Assembly (NCBI RefSeq): GCF_900112165.1
Contig: NZ_FOKY01000001.1
Coordinates: 310,001 to 374,000, forward strand
DNA length: 64,000 nucleotides
Direction: 5' to 3'
From: Brevinema andersonii
Lineage (GTDB): Bacteria > Spirochaetota > Brevinematia > Brevinematales > Brevinemataceae
Made by a program: the position numbers and the translations under genes. Position 1 is the stretch's first letter; the number at the start of each line of letters is the position of its first letter. Positions 18,465 through 27,526 of this stretch are shown in pieces. The notes below the pieces were generated by a model, which worked only from the letters and a program-made list of their open reading frames with translations, searched no databases and had not been told where the DNA came from.

Positions 18465-20150
18465 ATGTTTGATGAACTGTTAGAAAATCCAGAAATCAAC
18501 GGATTACTTAAACATGCGAAAGAGTTAAAGACTATCTCTTATGAAGAAATTTTAGAAAAATTGCCGGAATCTATTATTACAAACCCTGAACAAATTGAAT
18601 TGCTAGTCAAGATGATGGAAGAAAATGGAATCACTGTGATTGATAGCAGCGATTTGGATAAAGAATTCGACGACGCGTTTTTAGAAAATGTCCTTATCGA
18701 GAGTGATGACGACCAAAATGATAATCCTCTTCGTATTTACCTAAAAAAAATTGGACGCGTTCAACTACTTTCCCACAGTGAAGAAGTAGAAATCGCAACA
18801 CATATTGAAACAGGGCAATCCCTTATTGACGAAATTGTATTTGAAAGTGGTTTTTTGATTGCAGAGATTCAGAGTGTTGCCCAAGATATTTTAGAAGGTC
18901 AGGGAAAATTATATCACTTTTTTAATTTACCTAAAATTTATAATATTAATTCAAAAGAACGCAAAGAAAGGCTGCGAGTAATAAAAAAAATTGCTGACAC
19001 TTTAAATGAATTTTTCGAAGAATGCACAGAAATAGAACAAGCATTAGATGAAAATCCAAGCTTAAAGGAGATCAAACACTCTCGCCAGCAAATACGCTTT
19101 AAACGCAAACAATTTGTTAAACAAATAAGCGAAATTGATCTTAATCATCGTCTCAAAGATACAGCTGCTGAAAATCTTTTAAGAATGACAAAAAAAATTG
19201 ATGATATTTTTAATTATTTCCATAAAGCAGAAGAAATTAATTCATGTTCAATCAACGATATTCTAAAAATGGCAGAAAAACAACCTGATAACGATCAGGC
19301 AACAACATTAGGAAATTTAATTTCAAAAAAGCAAAAAGAATTGAAATTTATTGAAAATATTTTCCAAGCTGATGCTCAAGAAGCATTAGATTGGGCTCAC
19401 TCTGTGCGTCAAGCACGTTTTGTTGTTGATGAATACAAAAAACTTCTTGTGCAAGCCAATCTTCGATTAGTAGTCAGTATAGCAAAACGTTATATGAATA
19501 GAGGAGTACACCTTTTTGATTTAATTCAAGAAGGTAATATCGGCTTAATTCGTGCTGTAGAAAAATTTGAATATAAAAAAGGCTATAAATTTTCAACATA
19601 TGCTACGTGGTGGATTCGACAATCGATCACACGTGCTATTTCCGAACAATCTCGAACAATTAGAATTCCCATCCATATGATAGAACAAATTAATAAAGTT
19701 AAAAAACTGGAAAACTCGATCACTCAAGAATTAGGAAGAATTCCAACTGCAGAAGAAATAGGAGAAATTCTTGATATGCCAGCCAGCAAAATAAGGCAAA
19801 TCAAAAGTGTTGCAAATGACCCAGTATCACTTGAAACTCCTGTTGGCCGCGATGAAGATTCATCTTTAGGCGATTTTATCGAAGATGTTAAAATTACTTC
19901 GCCCGTTAACGCAACGATGAGCAATATGCTTAGAGAAAAACTAAAAGAAATTATCGATTGTCTCCCTATTAGAGAACAAAGAGTTTTAAAAATGCGATTT
20001 GGTTTAGAAGATGGATATATTCATACACTTGAAGAGGTAGGATATCTTTTTCAAGTTACTCGGGAGCGTATCCGCCAAATAGAAAGTAAAGCATTAAGAA
20101 AATTACAAAATCCTAATAGAATGCGTGAATTTTTAGATTTTATTGATTAA
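18465..20150 (+). CDS. rpoD: Primary sigma factor (sigma-70)
   Basis: A 561-residue housekeeping sigma factor. It has a short region 1.1 (residues ~1-60), an acidic linker and region 1.2 ([17 protein letters not shown]). A non-conserved spacer follows. Region 2 has [32 protein letters not shown] and the -10-binding helix [14 protein letters not shown]. Region 3 starts with [13 protein letters not shown]. Region 4 ends in the helix-turn-helix [19 protein letters not shown]. The ATG follows AAAAGGAG. It is cotranscribed with dnaG. No clear terminator is visible downstream. Confidence 0.97.
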   Translation: MFDELLENPEINGLLKHAKELKTISYEEILEKLPESIITNPEQIELLVKMMEENGITVIDSSDLDKEFDDAFLENVLIESDDDQNDNPLRIYLKKIGRVQLLSHSEEVEIATHIETGQSLIDEIVFESGFLIAEIQSVAQDILEGQGKLYHFFNLPKIYNINSKERKERLRVIKKIADTLNEFFEECTEIEQALDENPSLKEIKHSRQQIRFKRKQFVKQISEIDLNHRLKDTAAENLLRMTKKIDDIFNYFHKAEEINSCSINDILKMAEKQPDNDQATTLGNLISKKQKELKFIENIFQADAQEALDWAHSVRQARFVVDEYKKLLVQANLRLVVSIAKRYMNRGVHLFDLIQEGNIGLIRAVEKFEYKKGYKFSTYATWWIRQSITRAISEQSRTIRIPIHMIEQINKVKKLENSITQELGRIPTAEEIGEILDMPASKIRQIKSVANDPVSLETPVGRDEDSSLGDFIEDVKITSPVNATMSNMLREKLKEIIDCLPIREQRVLKMRFGLEDGYIHTLEEVGYLFQVTRERIRQIESKALRKLQNPNRMREFLDFID

Positions 20151-20280
20151 ATTTTAAATTGAAAATGTTTTTTATAAATTTTAATGCTTGATTTTTTAAA
20201 TCAATAGCCCATTCAATCAGCCCATAAATATAAGAGATACATATTTGCTGCTTAAAAATATTGTCATTAATGCACTAATG

Positions 20281-21180
<900 letters not shown>

Positions 21181-21212
21181 ACAATCTACTAAAACTTTAC
21201 AAAAAGAAAAAT

Positions 21213-21297
21213 TGCTCGAGGCGGGAATCGAACCCGCACGCCCAAAACGGGCGAGGGATTTTAAGTCCCTTGTGTCTACCAATTTCACCACCCGAGC
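21213..21297 (-). tRNA. tRNA-Leu (anticodon TAA)
   Basis: An 85-nt type II tRNA on the minus strand. The acceptor GCTCGGG pairs with CTCGAGC (one G-T pair), the anticodon loop is CTTAAAA, the variable arm is CGCCCGTTTTGGGCG, and the T-arm is GCGGGTTCGATTCCCGC. The discriminator is A and CCA is not encoded. It is followed 33 bp later by the acyltransferase remnant and lies 8 bp from tRNA-Cys on the same strand. Confidence 0.95.
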
Positions 21298-21305
21298 GCG
21301 AAATA

Positions 21306-21376
<71 letters not shown>

Positions 21377-21389
21377 AACATGTTTTAGA

Positions 21390-21418
21390 ATTATAACTTA
21401 TTTTTTCCAATAAAGCAA
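21390..21418 (-). promoter_or_regulatory. Promoter for the tRNA-Cys/tRNA-Leu pair
   Basis: On the minus strand, TTGCTT (21418-21413), 17-nt spacer, TATAAT (21395-21390), with the -10 box 14 bp before the mature 5' end of tRNA-Cys. Confidence 0.6.
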
Positions 21419-21440
21419 GCATTATTTTTATAATATTTTC

Positions 21441-21469
21441 TTGACATTACAACAAAATAAAATCATAAT
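21441..21469 (+). promoter_or_regulatory. Sigma-70 promoter for the SPFH gene
   Basis: TTGACA (21441-21446), 17-nt spacer, CATAAT (21464-21469), 26 bp before the ATG at 21495, which has AAGGAG at 21482-21487. Confidence 0.7.
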
Positions 21470-21494
21470 ATATCCAAAATCAAGGAGATTTATT

Positions 21495-22469
21495 ATGAAT
21501 ATTTTATCGCTTATTCCACTTATTATTACAATTGCTATCATTGGTGTATTGCTTACTATGTCTATCCGTATTGTCCAACAAGGTCAAACTATGCTCATTG
21601 AAAGATTTGGAAAGTTTAACAAAATTCTTCCTGCGGGATTAAATTTTATTATTCCATTTCTTGATGCCCCAAGAATGATTTTTTGGCGGATCCCTATGCG
21701 TCGGGGAGATAAATATTTCTACGTTGAGCAAAATACTCCTTTTGTAGATTTAAGAGAAACAGTATATGATTTTCCAGCTCAGTCAGTAATTACAAAAGAT
21801 AATGTTACTATTCAAATAAATGCCGTATTGTATTATCAAATTATGGATGCAACAAAAGCTGTTTATGAAATTGCCGATTTGCCACAAGCTATTGAAAAAT
21901 TGACTCAGACAACTTTAAGAAATTTAATTGGTGAACTAGAACTTGATCAAACTCTTTCTTCAAGAGATATTATTAATAATAAATTACAAACTATTTTAGA
22001 TGAAGCAACTGATAAATGGGGAGTAAAAATCAATCGTGTTGAACTACAAGATATTTCTCCCCCAGCTGACATCCAAGCAGCAATGGAAAAACAAATGCGC
22101 GCAGAAAGAGAAAAACGGGAAATGATTTTACGTGCAGAAGGTGAAAAACAAGCTGCTATTTTGTCAGCAGAAGGTGAAAAACAAGCTAGAATCCGGGAAG
22201 CAGAAGGTTTTAAAGAATCAGAAATTTTAAGAGCTGAAGGATTTTCAGAAGCAAGAGAACGTATTGCAAAAGCAGAATCAGAAAGTCTAAAATTAATTTC
22301 TGAAAATATCAAAAATGTTAACCCAGCAAATTATTTAATTTCATTAAAATATATAGAAACGCTTAAAGAATTAGGATCTTCCGGAAATAAAACCATAATG
22401 ATGCCTTACGAAGCATCTGCAATGATAGGTTCTATTGGGAGTATAAAAGAAGCTTTAATAAAAGGATAA
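21495..22469 (+). CDS. SPFH/Band 7 membrane protein (stomatin/QmcA type)
   Basis: A 324-residue protein with an N-terminal membrane anchor (residues ~5-27), then the Band 7 domain (VQQGQTMLIERFGKFNKILP, SVITKDNVTIQINAVLYYQI). A long charged coiled coil follows, with repeated AEGEKQA-type heptads at about residues 190-255 (RAEGEKQAAILSAEGEKQAR). The C-terminal hydrophobic patch ends in a helix. Family members oligomerise in the membrane and organise proteases or lipid microdomains. The start is placed at ATG 21495 on the strength of AAGGAG; the open frame extends 18 codons upstream, across the promoter. Its stop lies within the extended parS palindrome. Confidence 0.9.
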   Translation: MNILSLIPLIITIAIIGVLLTMSIRIVQQGQTMLIERFGKFNKILPAGLNFIIPFLDAPRMIFWRIPMRRGDKYFYVEQNTPFVDLRETVYDFPAQSVITKDNVTIQINAVLYYQIMDATKAVYEIADLPQAIEKLTQTTLRNLIGELELDQTLSSRDIINNKLQTILDEATDKWGVKINRVELQDISPPADIQAAMEKQMRAEREKREMILRAEGEKQAAILSAEGEKQARIREAEGFKESEILRAEGFSEARERIAKAESESLKLISENIKNVNPANYLISLKYIETLKELGSSGNKTIMMPYEASAMIGSIGSIKEALIKG

Positions 22470-22498
22470 ATTGTTTCACGTGAAACAATTTATCCTTT
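22461..22498. promoter_or_regulatory. parS site inside a 38-bp perfect palindrome
   Basis: The core TGTTTCACGTGAAACA (22472-22487) is identical to the canonical chromosomal parS consensus bound by ParB. It is extended by 11 perfectly paired bases on each side, so the whole 38 bp is a perfect inverted repeat containing the stop codon of the SPFH gene. As RNA it would fold into a long hairpin and may also end transcription from both sides. It lies next to the parB stop. Confidence 0.95.
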
Positions 22499-22501
22499 TA
22501 T

Positions 22502-23365
22502 TTACATTATCCTTTTAATGAAATTTTCCAAATCTTCTTTGGTATGATAAAAAATTTTTATTATACCTTTTTCTATACTTCCACTTACTTTAACATTTAA
22601 CCCTAAATCACTAATCAATTTATTTTCTAATATTTCAATTTTTTGATCCGTCTTTTCAACAACTGTATCTTTACGATTCTTTTTATTATAAATTCGGACC
22701 AATTCTTCAGATTCTCTTACAGAAAGATCATCTCTATCTATTTGTTCAGCAATCAATATCATATTATTAATATCATCTAATCCTAAAATAGCTCGTCCAT
22801 GTCCTTCACTAAGATTATTTCGTAAAATCATCTTACGAATCTTCATAGGCAGTTTTAATAAACGAAGTGTATTAGTGATACTGGTGCGGCTCTTACCAAC
22901 TAACTGAGCAACTTGCTCTTGTGTAATCTGTAATTTATCCATGATTTCTTGATAACTTTCTGCTATTTCTATACAATTTAAATCTTCTCTCTGAATATTT
23001 TCTATCAAAGCTAAAACTAAACGATCATGATCATTAAATTCTTTTACAATTATAGGAACTTCCAAAAGATTAGCTATTTTTGCTGCTCTTAGTCTTCTTT
23101 CTCCAGCAACTAATTCATATTGACCATTCCCTAAATCAGAAACTATCAACGGTTGAATGATTCCATATTCTTTAATCGAATCAGCAAGATCTTCCAAACT
23201 TGCATCATTAAATTCTTTTCTAGGTTGGTATCTATTAGGAAGAATTTTTTCAGTTTGAACTAAATTTACTTTACTTTGTAATATATCATTAGATACAATA
23301 TCATTTATCTGTTCATCTACTAATGCAGATAATCCTTTTCCTAAAGTTTTTCTTTCATAAGCCAT
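22502..23365 (-). CDS. parB: Chromosome-partitioning protein ParB
   Basis: A 287-residue centromere-binding CTPase. Residues ~38-110 form the ParB/Srx N-terminal domain: LPNRYQPRKEF (box I), LVAGERRLRAAKIAN (CTP-binding GERR motif) and ALIENIQREDLNCIEIAESY. The helix-turn-helix for parS recognition follows (ITQEQVAQLVGKSRTSITNTLRLLKL). The C-terminal ~45 residues are the dimerisation domain. It is 11 bp downstream of parA. Both parS copies flank the pair, so the operon carries its own binding sites. Confidence 0.96.
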   Translation of the reverse strand: MAYERKTLGKGLSALVDEQINDIVSNDILQSKVNLVQTEKILPNRYQPRKEFNDASLEDLADSIKEYGIIQPLIVSDLGNGQYELVAGERRLRAAKIANLLEVPIIVKEFNDHDRLVLALIENIQREDLNCIEIAESYQEIMDKLQITQEQVAQLVGKSRTSITNTLRLLKLPMKIRKMILRNNLSEGHGRAILGLDDINNMILIAEQIDRDDLSVRESEELVRIYNKKNRKDTVVEKTDQKIEILENKLISDLGLNVKVSGSIEKGIIKIFYHTKEDLENFIKRIM

Positions 23366-23376
23366 TATTAATTTCC

Positions 23377-24144
23377 TTAAATTTTTGCTTTTCTAATAAA
23401 TTCATCGCCAAATTGAGAATAACTTCGAGCTCCTTGCGATTGAGCATCATATTCATAAATTGCTATTCCATGAGAAGGGGCTTCACTTAATCTTATATTA
23501 CGAGGAATTATCGATTCATAAACTTTATCATTAAAAAATTTTTTTGCTTCATTTAAAACTTCCTTTGAAAGATTAGTTCTTTGATCAAACATTGTTATCA
23601 AAACACCTTCAATTTCTAATGTTGGATTTGTTGCACTCTTTATTAATTTAATTGCTTTTAAAAGTTGCGCTAATCCTTCCATAGCATAAAATTCACTCTG
23701 TAACGGAATTAAAACACTGTCAGCAGCTGTGAGTCCATTTAAAGTAAAAAGTCCTAATGAAGGAGGAGTATCTAACAAAATCAGATCATATTCATCACGG
23801 ATATCTTGTAAAGCATTTCTTATAATAAATTCTTTTCCCTTTTTATCAAAAAGTTCTGCTTGAGCACCAGCAAAATCCATCGAAACAGGAATTATATCTA
23901 AATTTTCATAACGAGATGGAATTATAACATCTATAATATTTCTAGTGTTAATAAATACATCATAAATACCTTGTTTTTTTAAAGAATTACTAACACCCAA
24001 TCCTGAACAAGAATTACCTTGAGGATCTAAATCTATTAATAAAACTTTTCTATTATTTTTTGAAACATGAACCGCTAAATTTATACAACTGGTAGTTTTT
24101 CCCACTCCACCCTTTTGATTAGCTATTACAATTATTTTTGACAC
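23377..24144 (-). CDS. parA: Chromosome-partitioning ATPase ParA/Soj
   Basis: A 255-residue deviant-Walker ATPase that drives ParB-parS segregation. The P-loop KGGVGKTTS spans residues 11-19, with both signature lysines (11 and 16). Walker A' is LLIDLDPQGN and Walker B is LILLDTPPSLG. It starts with GTG (24144) behind AAGGGG. The length fits chromosomal Soj proteins. The second parS lies 54 bp upstream of the start, between this gene and the Gld-type ABC exporter genes, so ParB spreading could influence its transcription. Confidence 0.96.
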   Translation of the reverse strand: MSKIIVIANQKGGVGKTTSCINLAVHVSKNNRKVLLIDLDPQGNSCSGLGVSNSLKKQGIYDVFINTRNIIDVIIPSRYENLDIIPVSMDFAGAQAELFDKKGKEFIIRNALQDIRDEYDLILLDTPPSLGLFTLNGLTAADSVLIPLQSEFYAMEGLAQLLKAIKLIKSATNPTLEIEGVLITMFDQRTNLSKEVLNEAKKFFNDKVYESIIPRNIRLSEAPSHGIAIYEYDAQSQGARSYSQFGDEFIRKAKI

Positions 24145-24195
24145 TTTTTCCCCTTATTTTTATATATTATATAAAAAAATAATTTTAAAATCAAG

Positions 24196-24215
24196 AATGT
24201 TTCACGTGAAACATT
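24196..24215. promoter_or_regulatory. Second parS site
   Basis: A perfect 20-bp palindrome whose central 16 bp (24198-24213) is TGTTTCACGTGAAACA, identical to the first parS core 1.7 kb away. It sits in the gap between parA and the upstream exporter gene. Confidence 0.95.
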
Positions 24216-24219
24216 TATT

Positions 24220-25821
24220 TTATTTAACTTTAATCTTATTTTTTCTTAATAATAAAATAATTAAACCTGATGAGAGAAACATAAATAGCCATATAGTCGA
24301 AATAGAGAATAATAATCTCATTTGATAAGTGGTTGGAATCGATAAAATAATATTATCTATTTTAGCAGAAATAGTTGTATTTAGATCTTTTACTAAAAGA
24401 AAATCTATAGCATTCAGAAAAAATTGTATGTTTCCTCCAAGAAAACGGTGACTATTATCAAGGAAATTTAACGAGCCTAAAATTATAGATCTATGCTGTA
24501 TAGCTAGATTGTCTTTATTTGCCACAATCGAAGAAGCGGCTAAATCTAAAGGACCCTGAATATCATTACTGTCTTTAGAATAGTATCCAGAACGAAATTT
24601 TCTTTCACCAAAGCCATGTGAACTACTTTTTGCTAGAGGTGAAATGTCATAAACAAAACTTGAATCTGTCATTTCCTCTGGAACAATACCTATTGCAGAG
24701 GATGAGGGGAAAATCACTGATAAGTTTTTACGTTGCAATAACTTGGTAATTTCTGATTTTGGAGACAGAGATGGAATAATAGAAAATTCTCCACTATTTT
24801 TAGCAACACGTGTAGGATCGATAGCAACATTTTGAATAAAAGCAAAACCAGATTTCAATAATAATAAATTTAAACTTTCTGTAGTGTTTTGAGTAACAAA
24901 GTAAAATACAGCACCACCTCTGTTAATAAAATTCTCTATAGAATTAAAAACCGTAGCACTAAACATAGATTTAGGATCAGCAATTATTAAAATATTAGCA
25001 TCTTCAGGCACTCTGGGATTATGATCTAAATTTAACATTTCTAATCGATAACGTCTATCCTTTAAATTTTTTAATACTCCATTATAACCTGCTGCACCCT
25101 CCGAGTGCCAATCAACTTCACCATTGCCTGTAAGAAAATAAATAGACGTTTCTTTATTCATTGTTAATTTTTCAATAACTGCAGAAAAAATTGTTTCTGC
25201 TTTATATAATATTTCCCCTTCATTGATACTTTCTACTAATATATTTGGAAGAATATACTCTCTACGGCTATCTTGTTCAAAAATCAATGTTCCATTTTGT
25301 ATGATCCCGTATTCATCAGCTAAAATTTTATTTTTAACAGGATCTATTTCACGGAATGATATATTCCTTCCTATTGCTTGATAATGACGTGCCATTTTAC
25401 GGGCATAATCAACCACACTTTTTATTGAATCCTTAGGATCATTATAAAAAAATAAAGTAATAGTTATAGGACTTTCAGCTTGAGATAAAATATTTTTTGT
25501 TTCAGAAGAAAGTTTAAATAAACCTTGAGATGTAAGATCAATATTCCAATCAAAACTTTTGATAAGAGATAAAAAAGCGATTCCGAAAAAAATTATAGCA
25601 AAAGCTTCGACTAGTTTAAGTCGAGCCATTTTTCCCCGACGAAAAAAAGTAGAAAGGTTTTTATAAAAAAGAGAAACAGATACTCCTATGCTTAAAAGCC
25701 AAAAAATTACAGAAATACGAAATACTAAACTTTTACTGCCTAAAATAATAAAGCTTATTAAACTTAATAAAAAAGCTAAGAATATACTAATTAAGGAAAC
25801 AAAGATTTTTTTATTTTTCAT
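24220..25821 (-). CDS. GldG-type ABC transporter auxiliary protein
   Basis: A 533-residue membrane protein with two N-terminal membrane segments and a third near residue 80. A long extracytoplasmic domain follows: DLTSQGLFKLSSETKNIL (the GldG/DUF4350-like start), ITLFFYNDPK, RNISFREIDPVKN, YFLTGNGEVDW and ILIIADPKSMF. A C-terminal membrane helix ends the protein. The ATG at 25821 has GAGGG 4 nt upstream, inside the end of the preceding gene. With the ATPase and permease it makes a complete GldA-GldF-GldG-like exporter. In Bacteroidetes these serve gliding; the substrate here is unknown. Confidence 0.8.
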   Translation of the reverse strand: MKNKKIFVSLISIFLAFLLSLISFIILGSKSLVFRISVIFWLLSIGVSVSLFYKNLSTFFRRGKMARLKLVEAFAIIFFGIAFLSLIKSFDWNIDLTSQGLFKLSSETKNILSQAESPITITLFFYNDPKDSIKSVVDYARKMARHYQAIGRNISFREIDPVKNKILADEYGIIQNGTLIFEQDSRREYILPNILVESINEGEILYKAETIFSAVIEKLTMNKETSIYFLTGNGEVDWHSEGAAGYNGVLKNLKDRRYRLEMLNLDHNPRVPEDANILIIADPKSMFSATVFNSIENFINRGGAVFYFVTQNTTESLNLLLLKSGFAFIQNVAIDPTRVAKNSGEFSIIPSLSPKSEITKLLQRKNLSVIFPSSSAIGIVPEEMTDSSFVYDISPLAKSSSHGFGERKFRSGYYSKDSNDIQGPLDLAASSIVANKDNLAIQHRSIILGSLNFLDNSHRFLGGNIQFFLNAIDFLLVKDLNTTISAKIDNIILSIPTTYQMRLLFSISTIWLFMFLSSGLIILLLRKNKIKVK

Positions 25822-25829
25822 AAAACCCT

Positions 25830-26528
25830 CTAACATGCTATTTGTGATAAAATTTGAGCTTCTGATAACTTAATAAAAAAACAGCTAGAAAATATAAAAA
25901 AAAGAAGATCGTCCCATCCAAAAACACCAGAAATAATATTATCAAAATGAGCCGTATAAGCAAAATTTTCTATGAGTATTTTGAAAGTTGAACTACCCAA
26001 ACCTTGAGAAATCGGACCCAATAAAGCAAGAAAAATCCAAATTCCAAACCCTATTACAATAGCAACAAGACTGTTTGATGCAAAAGCAGAAGCAAATAAG
26101 GTAATACCACAAAATAATAATAAAACTAAACTTAATGCGAGAAGTCCAGAAACTATTGAAAGCCATGAAATTTTAATAAAAAGTACAGTTATTAGAGGGT
26201 AAAATAAGAGACTAATAACAATGAGCATAAAAAATACATACAAAGCTAAAAATTTTCCTAATAAAAGTTGTTGTAAAGTTATTGGAGATGTAAAAAACAA
26301 ATTAAATAAACCTAGCTCACGATCTTTTGCTAGTGTGCGCGCTCCGACAATCAATATTGACCAAGCGAGAGGCATTTGCATCATTTCAAAAAAAGCATTA
26401 AATTTTCCATAACTAGCTGCTCCAGCATTAAACCCTAAAAATGCAATAATATTTAAAATAAGAATAGCAGACCATCCCAGCCATGAGTAGAAATAAAGAC
26501 GTAATTCATTAAGAAATATAGTTTTCAT
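25830..26528 (-). CDS. ABC-2 type permease, GldF-like
   Basis: A 232-residue integral membrane protein with about six hydrophobic segments. An N-terminal cytosolic helix (MKTIFLNELRLYFYSWLGW) precedes the first span, as in ABC-2 permeases. KDRELGLFNLFFTSPITLQQLLLGKFLALY is the conserved coupling region, split here at residues ~65-95. It starts at an ATG behind AAAGGAGG, 2 bp after the ATPase gene, and its stop lies 8 bp before the next start: one operon. Confidence 0.85.
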   Translation of the reverse strand: MKTIFLNELRLYFYSWLGWSAILILNIIAFLGFNAGAASYGKFNAFFEMMQMPLAWSILIVGARTLAKDRELGLFNLFFTSPITLQQLLLGKFLALYVFFMLIVISLLFYPLITVLFIKISWLSIVSGLLALSLVLLLFCGITLFASAFASNSLVAIVIGFGIWIFLALLGPISQGLGSSTFKILIENFAYTAHFDNIISGVFGWDDLLFFIFSSCFFIKLSEAQILSQIAC

Positions 26529-26530
26529 AA

Positions 26531-27442
26531 TTAATCCTCCTTTAAAGTGAGCCGCAAAAAAACATCTTCTAGAGAATCTTTTAAGCGAGTAATAGAACGG
26601 AATCCTACATGTTCTTGCAAAATGGTCTCAGTAATTTTTTCAGCAGCTTCATGTTGGCTATGAAGAATGATAGCATTTGATTTAACATGAACAGGACCAA
26701 AAATTTCTAAGGACTTAAGTAGCTTATCATTTATTTTATCTACAGTAATTTCGTAAACATATTCTTTTTGTTTTTTTTGGATAAGTTCTTCCTTAGTACC
26801 GGAAAAAATTTTATGTCCTTCATTAATAATAATGATATCATCACAAAGTTCAGAAGCTTCAGACATAATATGAGTAGACAAAACAACTGTCATATCAAAT
26901 TCTGAAACAAGAGAACGAATCGAATGTCGAAATTCAATGAGCTGTGCAGGTTCCAGGCCAACAGTAGGTTCATCGAGAACCAGTAATTTTGGTTTATGAA
27001 GAATGCTTTGAGCGATACCAACACGTTGTTTCAATCCTTTAGATAGATTACGGATCAGAGTATCTTTCCTACCACTAATTTTTAATAAATCTAAAATTTC
27101 TAGTGTTCTTTTTTTAGACTCAGTTTTATTCAGACCATGCAATTCTCCAGTAAAAATTAAATACTCCCATACTGTAAGTTCTGGATACAGAGGAGGAATT
27201 TCAGCTAAGTAACCAATATAACCTTTTGCTTTTTCTGGATCCTCAAAAATATCGATACCGTCAATTAATACTTTTCCTTCTGTAGGAGGCCTATATCCTG
27301 TCATAATATTCATAGTTGTACTTTTTCCCGCACCATTAGGCCCCAAAAGAGCAACTGAAGTGCCTTTTTTAATTAAAAAACTCAAATCATATAGTGCTCT
27401 AAACATGCCATAATTTTGGGATACATGTAAAAATTGAACCAT
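26531..27442 (-). CDS. ABC transporter ATP-binding protein, GldA-like
   Basis: A 303-residue ATPase: Walker A GPNGAGKST, Q-loop near GYLAEIPPLYPELTV, signature LSKGLKQRVGIAQ, Walker B LLVLDEPTVGL and the H-loop histidine in STHIMSEAS. A C-terminal ~80-residue extension is typical of ABC-2 exporters. The ATG at 27442 is preceded by GGGAG; an in-frame ATG five codons upstream overlaps that site and is rejected. It is the first gene of the three-gene exporter operon. Confidence 0.92.
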   Translation of the reverse strand: MVQFLHVSQNYGMFRALYDLSFLIKKGTSVALLGPNGAGKSTTMNIMTGYRPPTEGKVLIDGIDIFEDPEKAKGYIGYLAEIPPLYPELTVWEYLIFTGELHGLNKTESKKRTLEILDLLKISGRKDTLIRNLSKGLKQRVGIAQSILHKPKLLVLDEPTVGLEPAQLIEFRHSIRSLVSEFDMTVVLSTHIMSEASELCDDIIIINEGHKIFSGTKEELIQKKQKEYVYEITVDKINDKLLKSLEIFGPVHVKSNAIILHSQHEAAEKITETILQEHVGFRSITRLKDSLEDVFLRLTLKED

Positions 27443-27526
27443 ATTTTTCTCCCACATAATTCTTATAAGTATCGGATTTTCTTTATTGTTTTTGACAATT
27501 TTCTATAGAAATATTAATTTGGTTCT

